NCBI RefSeq assembly: GCF_003111625.1
Contig: NZ_MZGS01000024.1
Location: forward strand, 114,218-178,217
Length of the DNA stretch: 64,000 nucleotides
Direction of reading: 5' to 3'
DNA from: Methanobrevibacter thaueri
Lineage (GTDB): Archaea; Methanobacteriota; Methanobacteria; Methanobacteriales; Methanobacteriaceae
The position numbers and the translations under genes were made by a program. The notes below the pieces were generated by a model. The model worked only from the letters and a program-made list of their open reading frames with translations. It searched no databases and was not told the DNA's origin. Below, piece after piece: positions 1 through 7,682 of the stretch (position 1 is its first letter; each line of letters starts with the position of its first letter).

Positions 1-513
1 AAATAAAATAAAAGTTCATTGAAACGGCCTTTAGGTTGATTCACTCTATTAATCACTCCATTTAACTCATTCCTAAAGGCATGAACTTATTTTTTAAAAA
101 AACTTATTTTAAAAAGACTTTTTTTTCAAAACCTATTTAGTGTATTTTAATCTAAAAAGTATTACTCAAAAATGCCCATAATCGACAGCAGATTTATGTT
201 CTTATTCTAAAAAATGAATGTTGAAAATACCATCGTGAAAACTAACATTACCATAAAAATATAATTGCAATTTGAAAACCATATTGATTTAAAATTATAT
301 GTATGAAATAAAAGATTTTGAAAAGACTTTAGTTTCAGCTAACAAATTATGAATCTATGAAAAACAGGTCTGGAAATAACTTCAAGAATATTAAATAGAT
401 GATGAACTAAAAAAGTTGTTAATCCATTAACCATCAAATAATTAAAAGGAAATTAAAAATAAGGTAATGTATTTTAAAAAATTATAAAAGATAATTGGTG
501 CATATAGATTAAG
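1..513. other. AT-rich intergenic region
   Basis: No open reading frame of convincing length or composition is seen on either strand. The only structure is the interrupted inverted repeat at 13-87 (separate entry). The rest is A/T-rich with many A- and T-runs. The minus-strand coaB gene ends at 514, but no hairpin plus T-run terminator lies directly behind it. The sequence ATTGAAAC at 18-25 resembles the 3' end of many archaeal CRISPR repeats, but only one copy is present and the window starts just before it. Confidence 0.6.
13..87. repeat. Interrupted inverted repeat, terminator-like or structured RNA
   Basis: AGTTCAT (13-19) and GCCTTTAGG (27-35) are exactly complementary to CCTAAAGGC (72-80) and ATGAACT (81-87). 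This gives 16 paired bases with a 7-nt bulge (20-26) in the left arm and a 36-nt loop. A T-rich run follows on the plus strand (88-96), and the mirrored strand is also T-rich beyond the left arm. It could be a terminator for a gene left of the window or a small structured RNA. No coding sequence overlaps it. Confidence 0.5.
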
Positions 514-1158
514 CTACACCTTTTTGGAAATTACATCAAAAATCTCTTTGGCAATCTCCCTTTTTGAAGCCAACGGCACGACCAACACATCCTCATCAAC
601 AATCAGAACCTCATTGTTGTCGGATCCGAATTGACAGCAATCCCTGGAAATGTCATTGGCAACAACCAAGTCGGTGCCGGCATCGGAAATCTGCTTTCGG
701 GCACACTCGATAATCTCATCCCTTGAGATGTTGAACTCCGCCTTGAATCCAACCAGAAAAATATCAGGATTCACCTTCTTAATCTGACGAATTATTTTAG
801 TTGCCGGTTTCAAATCTAAAAACAGAGAATTTGATGAATCAATCTTCTTATCGGACTTCCGATTAAATTCAAAATCGGAAACCGCAGCAGTGGAAATGAA
901 AATGTCATAAGAAGGAATCAGCTTTAAAACCACATCATTCATTTCCTTGCCTGTCTCAACATGAATGACATCAAAAACAGAAGGAATCTCTACACTGACA
1001 TTAGCCACAACCAATGTCAAATCCGCTCCACGGATATAAGCCTCACGTGCAAGAGCCAATCCCATTTTACCGGAGGACTTATTGGTAATTCCCCTTACAG
1101 AATCAATAGGCTCATAAGTTCCTCCGAGACTTATAAGAATCTTCTTACCTTTAATCAT
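514..1158 (-). CDS. coaB: Phosphopantothenate--cysteine ligase (CoaB domain as separate protein)
   Basis: CoaB joins cysteine to 4'-phosphopantothenate in cytosolic coenzyme A synthesis. The 214-aa protein corresponds to the C-terminal half of the usual archaeal CoaBC fusion. Visible are the nucleotide-binding motif GGTYEPIDSVRGITNKSSG near residues 12-30, AAVSDF near 91, GFKAE near 137 and VANDISR near 165. It follows coaC with one base between the coaC stop and this ATG, in a different frame. The upstream bases lack a strong Shine-Dalgarno site, so translation is probably coupled to coaC. The two products add up to about the length of one fused CoaBC. Family assignment is secure; whether the split is natural or a frameshift is open. 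Confidence 0.9.
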   Translation of the reverse strand: MIKGKKILISLGGTYEPIDSVRGITNKSSGKMGLALAREAYIRGADLTLVVANVSVEIPSVFDVIHVETGKEMNDVVLKLIPSYDIFISTAAVSDFEFNRKSDKKIDSSNSLFLDLKPATKIIRQIKKVNPDIFLVGFKAEFNISRDEIIECARKQISDAGTDLVVANDISRDCCQFGSDNNEVLIVDEDVLVVPLASKREIAKEIFDVISKKV

Positions 1159-1159
1159 G

Positions 1160-1672
1160 CTAATCTTCTTTATTTAAGTTAATTACCCTCAATGATTCAA
1201 GAACAATGTCCTCTTTTGATGGGAACTTGGCTTTTCCTTCATCCATTCTCGGCTTGATGAATGTTGCGGTTCCCTCATCTTTAATCTTTTCAATGTTTTC
1301 CTTGATCGCCCTATACATTGAGTCATGCATTGATGGCACAAAGATGATTGGAGTGTCATGTCCTTGAGCGGTGATTAAAAGGGTTGAGATAGGATTGTCC
1401 GCAATCTTATGGGCGAATTTGGAAATTGTGTTTGCAGTAGCCGGCGCAACCAAAATCAAATCCTCCTGGGAATATCTGACATGCTCGATTTTGCCCGTCA
1501 GTTTGGTCACGACCTCATTGCCTGTTGCAAATTCCATGGCATTCGGACTGATTATCTCACATGCGGACTCGCTCATGAAACATTTGACTTCCATGCCTTC
1601 TCTTCTAAGCTCTCGTGCTAACTTAATGGATTCTGTAGCTGCAATGCTACCTGTAACACATAATATTATCAT
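1160..1672 (-). CDS. coaC: Phosphopantothenoylcysteine decarboxylase (CoaC domain as separate protein)
   Basis: CoaC is an FMN-dependent flavoprotein that decarboxylates phosphopantothenoylcysteine to 4'-phosphopantetheine. The protein opens with ILCVTGSIAA (flavin-phosphate loop), carries the HVRYSQ histidine segment and APATANTISKFAHKIADN near residues 75-95, and has the PSMHDSMY substrate loop typical of archaeal members. The start is placed at ATG 1672-1670 because AGGTG lies six bases upstream. A GTG at 1681 is part of that Shine-Dalgarno site and would add only three residues. Length is 170 aa. The gene forms a pair with coaB, which completes the enzyme. Confidence 0.9.
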   Translation of the reverse strand: MIILCVTGSIAATESIKLARELRREGMEVKCFMSESACEIISPNAMEFATGNEVVTKLTGKIEHVRYSQEDLILVAPATANTISKFAHKIADNPISTLLITAQGHDTPIIFVPSMHDSMYRAIKENIEKIKDEGTATFIKPRMDEGKAKFPSKEDIVLESLRVINLNKED

Positions 1673-1698
1673 GAAACACACCTATAAAAAAAATAAAT

Positions 1699-2250
1699 TT
1701 ATGTGATTTGAATATCTGAAATGATATAATCAAACACATATAAGTTAGATTCAAATTGATCCAATGGTGCACTGTACATAATCACATACGCTTGACCGCC
1801 CTTTTCAAACCAAACGGCCTTATGCTCCCTTTCGAGACCATTGTCGTTGGAAGTGTAGATGTACTCCAAGGCAGGTTTGCCGGCAATCATTGAATCTCCA
1901 GAGGAGATTAGTTTGAATGAGGAATCATACTGCATTTGCCTGTAGGTATTGTTAATAAATGTATAGAAGTCCATGGTAAGCGGTTGCTTCTCAAAATTGA
2001 TATTTACCTGACTGACACCAGCGGCATCTATTGAATCCAGTTTTGAAATTGCCATGATTGAATAATTTGAAGTAGCTTCAGAATAACCCCAATTGGAAGG
2101 ATATGTAATAGACAATCCCCCTTTTGACAATGTCTCAATGGTTGTGCCATTATTGGAATTGCTTTCTGCACTAACTCCAACAGTTATAAACATCAAACAT
2201 ATTATAAAGATAAATGCAATTATACTTCCTTTCAATATTTTATTTTTCAT
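1699..2250 (-). CDS. Secreted PsbP-like protein
   Basis: A 183-aa protein with a clear signal peptide (basic MKNKILKG, then about 18 hydrophobic residues, cleavage probably after VSA near residue 28). The mature part contains GLSITYPSNWGYSE followed by alternating beta and helical segments, as in PsbP-related or DUF1795-like proteins common in Methanobacteriales. No cysteine is present, so it is not a lipoprotein and carries no metal site by cysteine. Start ATG has AAGGTG five bases upstream. It sits 21 nt downstream of the Ser/Asp/Gly-repeat membrane protein on the same strand, suggesting a shared transcript and a cell-envelope role. Molecular function is not known. Confidence 0.7.
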   Translation of the reverse strand: MKNKILKGSIIAFIFIICLMFITVGVSAESNSNNGTTIETLSKGGLSITYPSNWGYSEATSNYSIMAISKLDSIDAAGVSQVNINFEKQPLTMDFYTFINNTYRQMQYDSSFKLISSGDSMIAGKPALEYIYTSNDNGLEREHKAVWFEKGGQAYVIMYSAPLDQFESNLYVFDYIISDIQIT

Positions 2251-2271
2251 AAGAACACCTTACAATTAATA

Positions 2272-3024
2272 TTAACCTTCATCGGACCCTGAATCTGAGC
2301 CTCCACCTGAATCGGAACCGCCACCACCAGAGTCTGAGCCTCCACCTGAATCGGAACTACCTCCGCCTGAATCGGAACCGCCACCACCAGAGTCTGAGCC
2401 TCCTCCAGAATCTGAGTGGGAAGGAGTGGAATCAGTCTCCACTGTAGTTGTGGTCGTTGTAGTGGTTTCAACATCAGGTTTGTCGTCATTATCATCATTA
2501 GTTTTGGTGTAATTTGAAGTACTATTGGTTTTGGTCACATTGTTAGGTATGACTGAATGAATTTCAGGGAACGCTGTATCTTGAACGATACCTACTGGAG
2601 TTGTGTCCGTACCTGTCTGGAAATCGAAATTTAATACTCCATAAGCCACACCAGCCGTAAAGGCTATGACCAATACTAAAATCGCAAGTAGTCTAAATGT
2701 ACTTCCATCTGATGACTTTTTCTTCTGGTTATATTTAGCATCATCTTTTTTAGGATTAATAATATATTTTTGAACTAAATCTTGTTCTTGTCTTTTCTTA
2801 TCTGCTGCAGGTCTCTTGCTCCTCCTCTTATTGCCTTTAGGAGCGCTTGGTTTACCTTGCATAGATCTAATTCTTCGAGTAGCTTCAACAGCATCAATAG
2901 AATTCAGTTTATCTTCATATTTGGATCGGAAGTAGATGTATTTCTCTTTAGAAATTTTTCCGGATTTGTAATCCGCTTCCAAACTGTTCATAATATGAAG
3001 AAGTTTATCTCTATCATCTGACAT
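2272..3024 (-). CDS. Single-pass membrane protein with Ser/Asp/Gly-repeat tail
   Basis: 250 aa, not assigned to a function. Residues 1-50 form a charged helical segment (YKSGKISKEKY) resembling SHOCT-like oligomerisation domains. Residues about 55-105 are very Lys/Arg-rich. One transmembrane helix lies near 108-128. The outside part has a threonine tract (seven consecutive Thr or more near 187-195) and a C-terminal tail of about 45 residues made only of Ser, Asp and Gly in repeats such as SDSGGGGSDSGGG. The coding DNA of the tail (about 2285-2420) is a direct repeat and prone to slippage. Start ATG is preceded by GGGAGGGTAGGC. The tail could be a flexible wall-spanning linker; this is inference. 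Confidence 0.65.
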   Translation of the reverse strand: MSDDRDKLLHIMNSLEADYKSGKISKEKYIYFRSKYEDKLNSIDAVEATRRIRSMQGKPSAPKGNKRRSKRPAADKKRQEQDLVQKYIINPKKDDAKYNQKKKSSDGSTFRLLAILVLVIAFTAGVAYGVLNFDFQTGTDTTPVGIVQDTAFPEIHSVIPNNVTKTNSTSNYTKTNDDNDDKPDVETTTTTTTTVETDSTPSHSDSGGGSDSGGGGSDSGGGSSDSGGGSDSGGGGSDSGGGSDSGSDEG

Positions 3025-3080
3025 GCCTACCCTCCCTGAAATTATTATAATGTAAATTATATTAAAACAATAATTTAAAG

Positions 3081-3887
3081 TTACCTATATTCAGGGTATG
3101 AACCTAAAACTTTTAAAAAATAGGTGTTGTCTTCGACTTCACGAAGAATTTCCTGAATGATTTCATCATCCTTATGGCCATTGAAGTCAACGAAAAAGAG
3201 GTATTTGCCCAATCCCTTTTTTGATGGCCGGGACTCGATTTTTGTCAAGTTGATTTCATGCCTCTGGAAAATTCCCAAAATCTTATACAATCCACCAGGA
3301 CGGTCCTCATAAATAGAAAAGATGATTGAGGTCTTGTCGCTTCCTGTAGGCTCATGGTCCTCCTTTGAAATGACAACAAATCTTGTCTCATTGTTATCTG
3401 TGTCCTGGATATTTGCCTTAAGAATCTCCAAGCCGTATAGCTCGGCGGCCACCCTATTTCCTATGGCTGCCTTGTTCTTGAATCCTCTAATGTCCTTGGC
3501 AGCCCTTGCAGTGCTTACCGCATAGTGAGGCTGAATCATATTTTCCTGAATGAATTCCTGGCATTGTGATATTGCCTGCGCATGGGAGTAGACATCCTCA
3601 ATGTCCTCCATTTTTGTGCCAGGATTGACAATCAGATTCTGATTGATTGGAATTATGATTTCCTGAAAAATCTTCAGGTCGTACTTGTGAGCAAGCGAAT
3701 CCAATGTGATTCCGACAGGTCCTTCAATGGAGTTTTCGATAGGAATTATTCCAAAAGAAGTTTCATCATTTGCAACACTGTCCAAAACTGCGGGAATTGT
3801 GCAGTATGGAATCAGCTCATCGCCAATCAGCCTTGCAGCCTCATGTGTGAATGTTCCTTTAGGACCTAGAAATGAAATTAAAGTAAT
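3081..3887 (-). CDS. pheA: Prephenate dehydratase, apparent ATT start
   Basis: Converts prephenate to phenylpyruvate in phenylalanine synthesis. The catalytic domain shows GPKGTFTHEAA near residues 8-18, FGIIPIENSIEGPVG near 45, and NNETRFVVI near 152, which holds the catalytic TRF. A C-terminal ACT domain follows with the GAL-type segment and ESRP for phenylalanine feedback. The conserved N-terminus lies upstream of the first usable start in frame (TTG at 3785-3783), and no ATG, GTG or TTG exists between it and the in-frame stop at 3902-3900. An AAGGGGG Shine-Dalgarno site stands just before ATT at 3887-3885. With this start the protein is 268 aa, the normal family length. Confidence 0.85.
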   Translation of the reverse strand: MTLISFLGPKGTFTHEAARLIGDELIPYCTIPAVLDSVANDETSFGIIPIENSIEGPVGITLDSLAHKYDLKIFQEIIIPINQNLIVNPGTKMEDIEDVYSHAQAISQCQEFIQENMIQPHYAVSTARAAKDIRGFKNKAAIGNRVAAELYGLEILKANIQDTDNNETRFVVISKEDHEPTGSDKTSIIFSIYEDRPGGLYKILGIFQRHEINLTKIESRPSKKGLGKYLFFVDFNGHKDDEIIQEILREVEDNTYFLKVLGSYPEYR

Positions 3888-3925
3888 ACTTAGACCCCCT
3901 TAAAAAAAATAAAAAAAGAAGATAT

Positions 3926-4729
3926 TTAAGATTCTAATTTTTCAATTAGTCTTAAAATATCGGTTTGAGTTATGATACCAACCAAATCATTGCCTTCAAC
4001 AACAGGCAAACCGTTGTATCCGGTTTCAATCATGATTTTGGCCACTTCAGATATTGTGGCGTCCCTTGTAGTCACTGTTGGATTAAAAGACATTATGTCC
4101 TCAACCAAAAGCTCCTTAATCTGGGATTTCTGATATTTTTCAGGAACCTTTTTCCTAAAGTCAATGAATGCTCTCATCAGGTCTTTGGAAGTCAACATTC
4201 CTTCAAGTTTATCGTCATCCACAACAGGCAATCTACCCACATTAGATTCCATCATTTGTCTTCTAGCATGGATAAGCCTATCAGTTGGTCCCACCACTTT
4301 TAAATCCTTGGTCATTATTTCTTTAACAGTGATTTTATCAAAAGCAATTCCTACTGCAAGGGTAACAAAATCAGCCTTGGATACGATACCGACCATCTTG
4401 TCATCTTCATCCATGACAGGGACTGATCCTATGCCGTTGTCCAACATCAATCTTGCCACATCATCCAATTGCATTGTTTGAGGAACTGTAATTACATCTT
4501 TAACCATTACAGATGAAATATGAAGTCTGGATGCAGGCATACTTTCATATTTTGCAGATCCAAGCTTAGCAGCTATATCCCTTTCAGAAATTATACCAAC
4601 TAACTCTTTGTGGTTTGTTACGGGTAAACGTGAAACGTTATGTTTACGTAACAATTTTAAAGCATCAGAAAGATTTTGATCTTTGTCTACGGTAATTAAA
4701 TCCTCAGACATCAAATTCTTAATTTGCAT
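3926..4729 (-). CDS. Protein with four CBS domains
   Basis: A 267-aa protein made almost entirely of two CBS pairs (Bateman modules): residues 1-60, 70-130, 137-193 and 205-267. Each contains the VGI(I/V)(S/T) plus D end of a CBS motif, for example VGIISERD, VGIVSKADF, EGMLTSKDL and VGIITQTDI. CBS pairs bind adenine nucleotides or S-adenosyl ligands and usually regulate partner proteins; no catalytic domain is attached. Start ATG has GGAGATG upstream. It follows another four-CBS gene by 21 nt on the same strand, so the two are probably co-transcribed paralogues. Partner and ligand are unknown. Confidence 0.85.
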   Translation of the reverse strand: MQIKNLMSEDLITVDKDQNLSDALKLLRKHNVSRLPVTNHKELVGIISERDIAAKLGSAKYESMPASRLHISSVMVKDVITVPQTMQLDDVARLMLDNGIGSVPVMDEDDKMVGIVSKADFVTLAVGIAFDKITVKEIMTKDLKVVGPTDRLIHARRQMMESNVGRLPVVDDDKLEGMLTSKDLMRAFIDFRKKVPEKYQKSQIKELLVEDIMSFNPTVTTRDATISEVAKIMIETGYNGLPVVEGNDLVGIITQTDILRLIEKLES

Positions 4730-4750
4730 ATTATCATCTCCTAAATAATT

Positions 4751-5689
4751 TTAATATCTTTTAACTGCGTTCAATACATCTCTTTCAGTGACGATTCCAA
4801 TTACATCATCGCCTTTAACAACTGGAACTCCACCAATATTCTTTTCGGCGAAGAGTTCACATAATTCCCCAATGGTCATTGTTGGTTCAACTGTGATTGG
4901 TTCTTTAGCCATAATGTCTGAAATTTTTGTTTGATCCAATACATCACTTGCCAAATTGGAATTTAAGTTGTCAAATAATTCTTTTGCATTTAAGAATTTA
5001 ACTACATCAGTGGAAGTTAAGATTCCTAATAATTTTTTAGCAGCTTTAGAGATATCTGCTTCGCCACCAACGATTGGAATTCTTCTTAAACCATTCCTTA
5101 CCATGATTTTACATGCGTCTCCTAATGAAGTTCCAGGAGTGGTGGTGAATACTTTAGGACTCATATAATCTTGTACAGTGTCTTTGCCTGCAACGCCTGC
5201 CAAGGATAATGCTATATCCCTTTCAGTAACTATTCCTGCAAGTTTTTCATCAGCATCAACAATAGGTATTGCACCTAATTGGTTTGCTAGCATGGTTTCA
5301 ATTGTTTCGCCAATTGAAGATTTATTAGATTCTGTAATCAAATCACGAGTCATGATTTCTTTAACCGGTTCGTTGATAGCAGCCAAGAAATTGTCTTCGT
5401 ATTTTTTCTCAATAATGTTGAATTTTTTTCCTCCACCAAAGAAATCCAATATATCCATTACTGTTACAATACCTAATAATTTTCCAGAACCAGGATCAGT
5501 GATTGGCAATCTTCTAAATTCATGTTCCATCATTACTTTTGCAGTATCCTTAATACTTTTTGAAGGAGGAATTGAAACAACATCTCTGGACGCAATAGCC
5601 ATTATGTCTCCTTCTTTGTCATGAACTTTGGTTTGACGTTCAACTGCACCTGTGTTTGATTTTCTATTAATGGATGTTTTATCTTTCAT
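4751..5689 (-). CDS. Protein with four CBS domains and basic N-terminus
   Basis: A 312-aa paralogue of the next gene downstream. After about 25 polar, basic residues come four CBS repeats near 30-88, 108-165, 172-240 and 250-312, with motifs LGIVTVMDIL, AGIVTERDIA, LGILTSTDVV and IGIVTERDVL. The start is set at ATG 5689-5687; a GTG two codons earlier overlaps the GAGGTG Shine-Dalgarno site. A role as nucleotide-sensing regulator is inferred from the family. The tandem of two four-CBS genes means eight CBS domains from one transcript. Confidence 0.83.
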   Translation of the reverse strand: MKDKTSINRKSNTGAVERQTKVHDKEGDIMAIASRDVVSIPPSKSIKDTAKVMMEHEFRRLPITDPGSGKLLGIVTVMDILDFFGGGKKFNIIEKKYEDNFLAAINEPVKEIMTRDLITESNKSSIGETIETMLANQLGAIPIVDADEKLAGIVTERDIALSLAGVAGKDTVQDYMSPKVFTTTPGTSLGDACKIMVRNGLRRIPIVGGEADISKAAKKLLGILTSTDVVKFLNAKELFDNLNSNLASDVLDQTKISDIMAKEPITVEPTMTIGELCELFAEKNIGGVPVVKGDDVIGIVTERDVLNAVKRY

Positions 5690-5759
5690 TTTCACACCTC
5701 TAATTTACAATTGCTATCTCTAAAAATAAAATCAATTAAAAAATATTAAAAACAAAAAT

Positions 5760-6458
5760 TCACTCAATGTCCAAAATCTTATGGATTTGAGGAATGGTGG
5801 AAACATCAAAATATTGCCCAACAACTTCGGAAAATTCAAATAATTTAAAATTAATGTCTTTCCACTCTCCTAACGGACTGGAAGGTTGGATAATTATTTT
5901 AAGGTTGCTTTTGTTTGAAATACTTTCTGATAATTTTTCAACTACCCCTTTAAATGACTTTATTTTTGTTGATGGCAATATAACTACTTTACAATATACA
6001 TTTATAGATTTTTTAATTAATAAATTTAATGATTTAATCTCATTTAAAAAAATGGAACTGTCAAAATCACCATCAAAATGCTCAGGTAACTTAATATCCA
6101 AAGAAACAATGTCCAATTTCTCTATGGAGTCAATATTTTCCGGTAAAGTTCCATTAGTTTCAAGCATGATTTTCAGCTTGAAATCCTTACTGACCTCTGA
6201 AATGAATTCAGGGTATAGGCTAGGTTCACCTCCAGTAAATGAAATTGTTTTGCAATCAGGAGTCATGAGCTTTTTAATTTCTGATGAGACCTCTTCAGGA
6301 GTCATCAGAGTTCCTGATTTCTCGGATTTACTATCATTGGTATCGCAATAGTTACAATTCAAATTGCATCCTGCAAATCTAACAAAAATTTGTCTTTCAC
6401 CAATCAAAAGGCCTTCGCCTTGAAAAGATGAAAAAATTTCAATAATAGGAGCTTTCAT
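5760..6458 (-). CDS. queE: 7-carboxy-7-deazaguanine synthase QueE
   Basis: Radical SAM enzyme that ring-contracts 6-carboxytetrahydropterin to 7-carboxy-7-deazaguanine, on the route to preQ0 and archaeosine in tRNA. The iron-sulfur motif CX3CX2C is seen as CNLNCNYC at residues 31-38, with FQGEG near 12 and SFTGGEPSLY near 75. Length 232 aa is normal. Its ATG overlaps the TAA stop of queD by one base (TAATG), showing translational coupling. The order DUF366-queD-queE on one strand forms a compact operon. Confidence 0.92.
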   Translation of the reverse strand: MKAPIIEIFSSFQGEGLLIGERQIFVRFAGCNLNCNYCDTNDSKSEKSGTLMTPEEVSSEIKKLMTPDCKTISFTGGEPSLYPEFISEVSKDFKLKIMLETNGTLPENIDSIEKLDIVSLDIKLPEHFDGDFDSSIFLNEIKSLNLLIKKSINVYCKVVILPSTKIKSFKGVVEKLSESISNKSNLKIIIQPSSPLGEWKDINFKLFEFSEVVGQYFDVSTIPQIHKILDIE

Positions 6459-6976
6459 TATAAATCTTTCCTATATTCAGCACCTTGTCCAATTCCCTCA
6501 TTTACACAAACCGCCACATATTCCAAATTATCATAAGTCTCAGATAACTTTTTAGCCAAAGTTTCTGCAAAAAACTTGGACAATTCCTCGGCGGAAGTGT
6601 AAGGAAGCGGTAAAAACACACAGTCAACACCAGGCAGGGAATAACCCTTTCCATCGATTTTAAAATGAACTGTATGTTTCTTCTTTAAGTTAAAAATTGA
6701 ATCTTTCTCTTTATCAAAGTCTTTAAATTCAATTAAATCATTATAAACGGGAATCAATAATCTGTGATCTAGTTCATCACAAATTGCTTTGGTATAACCT
6801 TTCACATCTTTGAAGTCAACTACAAATTCAAAATCTCCTGCCCTCTCACCTTCAATTTCAACATCCACAAAGTAAGAGTGTCCATGAATATATCCGCATG
6901 ATTCATGACCCGGAATTACGTGTGCAGAAGAGAATCTTAAATTTGATTGAATACCATTAACTAAAATCTTCATCAT
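6458..6976 (-). CDS. queD: 6-carboxy-5,6,7,8-tetrahydropterin synthase QueD
   Basis: Member of the 6-pyruvoyltetrahydropterin synthase fold; makes 6-carboxytetrahydropterin from dihydroneopterin triphosphate for QueE. The zinc ligands are H19 (SSAHV) and the HGH pair at 31 and 33; the catalytic cysteine is in ESCGYIHGH at 27. Length 172 aa is somewhat long, with an insertion of about 25 residues in the middle ([19 protein letters not shown] region), as in some archaeal members. Two ATG codons occur in tandem at the start and overlap the end of the DUF366 gene by four bases. Confidence 0.9.
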   Translation of the reverse strand: MMKILVNGIQSNLRFSSAHVIPGHESCGYIHGHSYFVDVEIEGERAGDFEFVVDFKDVKGYTKAICDELDHRLLIPVYNDLIEFKDFDKEKDSIFNLKKKHTVHFKIDGKGYSLPGVDCVFLPLPYTSAEELSKFFAETLAKKLSETYDNLEYVAVCVNEGIGQGAEYRKDL

Positions 6977-7563
6977 AACACCTTGGTTTTACTTATATCC
7001 TTTTCAATAGTTTCTATCTCATCAATAAACCTATTGACTGTTTTATTAATTAATTCCAATAGATTATCATCAGTGAATATCTGCTTATCATTAATTCTAA
7101 TGTCAAAAAGTCCAATGGTTTCAACATCATCAGGAGTTCCCTTGTCTTCCAGGTTCAGGGCGAAATGTATCTTTGCAGAGCTGAGTGAGACACTTGCAAT
7201 TGATATGGACAGTTTCCTTCCGTCGACAAAAATATCATCGCCTTCCCTTTCTGTTTGAACTCCATACTCGTTTAAAATTTCTCTAAATATCATGACAAGA
7301 AGCCTTTGCCTTAAGTAAGCCACCCTCATGTTCGGTGGCTGCTGGTCGAAAAATTCACAGATGAAATTTACCATGTTGTTTGATTTGATTTCCAAACCCA
7401 CATCAGCGAAATCCTTTAGATTGTCCGGAGTAATGTTAACAGGACCTATCCAGGTTATGATTGATGATCCGTAAATTCCAAACTCCTGAAATGCCCATGA
7501 TGGGTTTATTTGACTTCCATCATATTCAAATATTTCATCTATGTGTTTATGAGTAATAGCCAT
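6973..7563 (-). CDS. DUF366 family protein, first gene of the queDE operon
   Basis: A 196-aa archaeal protein of the DUF366 family (distantly similar to biotin/lipoate ligase-like folds). Recognisable segments are [10 protein letters not shown] near 15-24, [13 protein letters not shown] near 28-40, and [14 protein letters not shown] near 113. The reaction is not established. Its stop overlaps the queD start, so it is in the same operon as queD and queE and upstream of both. This context suggests a part in preQ0 or archaeosine synthesis or transfer, which is inference only. AGGT lies six bases upstream of the ATG. Confidence 0.75.
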   Translation of the reverse strand: MAITHKHIDEIFEYDGSQINPSWAFQEFGIYGSSIITWIGPVNITPDNLKDFADVGLEIKSNNMVNFICEFFDQQPPNMRVAYLRQRLLVMIFREILNEYGVQTEREGDDIFVDGRKLSISIASVSLSSAKIHFALNLEDKGTPDDVETIGLFDIRINDKQIFTDDNLLELINKTVNRFIDEIETIEKDISKTKVL

Positions 7564-7637
7564 GATATAACCTATTTTAAAATTATTAAATTACCTATTT
7601 ATATTTAGTCAAAGGTGTTAAAAAAAGTATCGTATCT

Positions 7638-7682
7638 GAATTAAAAAAAAGAAAATATCAGTAGATGCGATTGGCATCTACT
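7638..7682 (-). terminator. Terminator hairpin overlapping the adhesin stop codon
   Basis: AGTAGATGC (7660-7668) pairs perfectly with GCATCTACT (7674-7682) around a five-base loop. On the minus strand the hairpin is followed by a T-rich run (7656-7642). The adhesin stop codon (7680-7678) is inside the first arm, so the terminator begins within the last codon of the gene. Confidence 0.8.

Noticed and set aside
18..25. ATTGAAAC, like the end of archaeal CRISPR repeats
   Set aside because: Only one copy is present, it is part of an inverted repeat, and no second repeat or cas operon is seen.
2247..2498. 83-residue frame overlapping the Ser/Asp/Gly-repeat gene
   Set aside because: It is the repeat DNA read in another frame; composition (repeated VAVPIQVEAQ) follows from the repeats.
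5178..5624. 148-residue frame antisense to a CBS-domain gene
   Set aside because: The minus-strand gene has clear CBS motifs and a Shine-Dalgarno site; the antisense frame has neither motif nor start signal.
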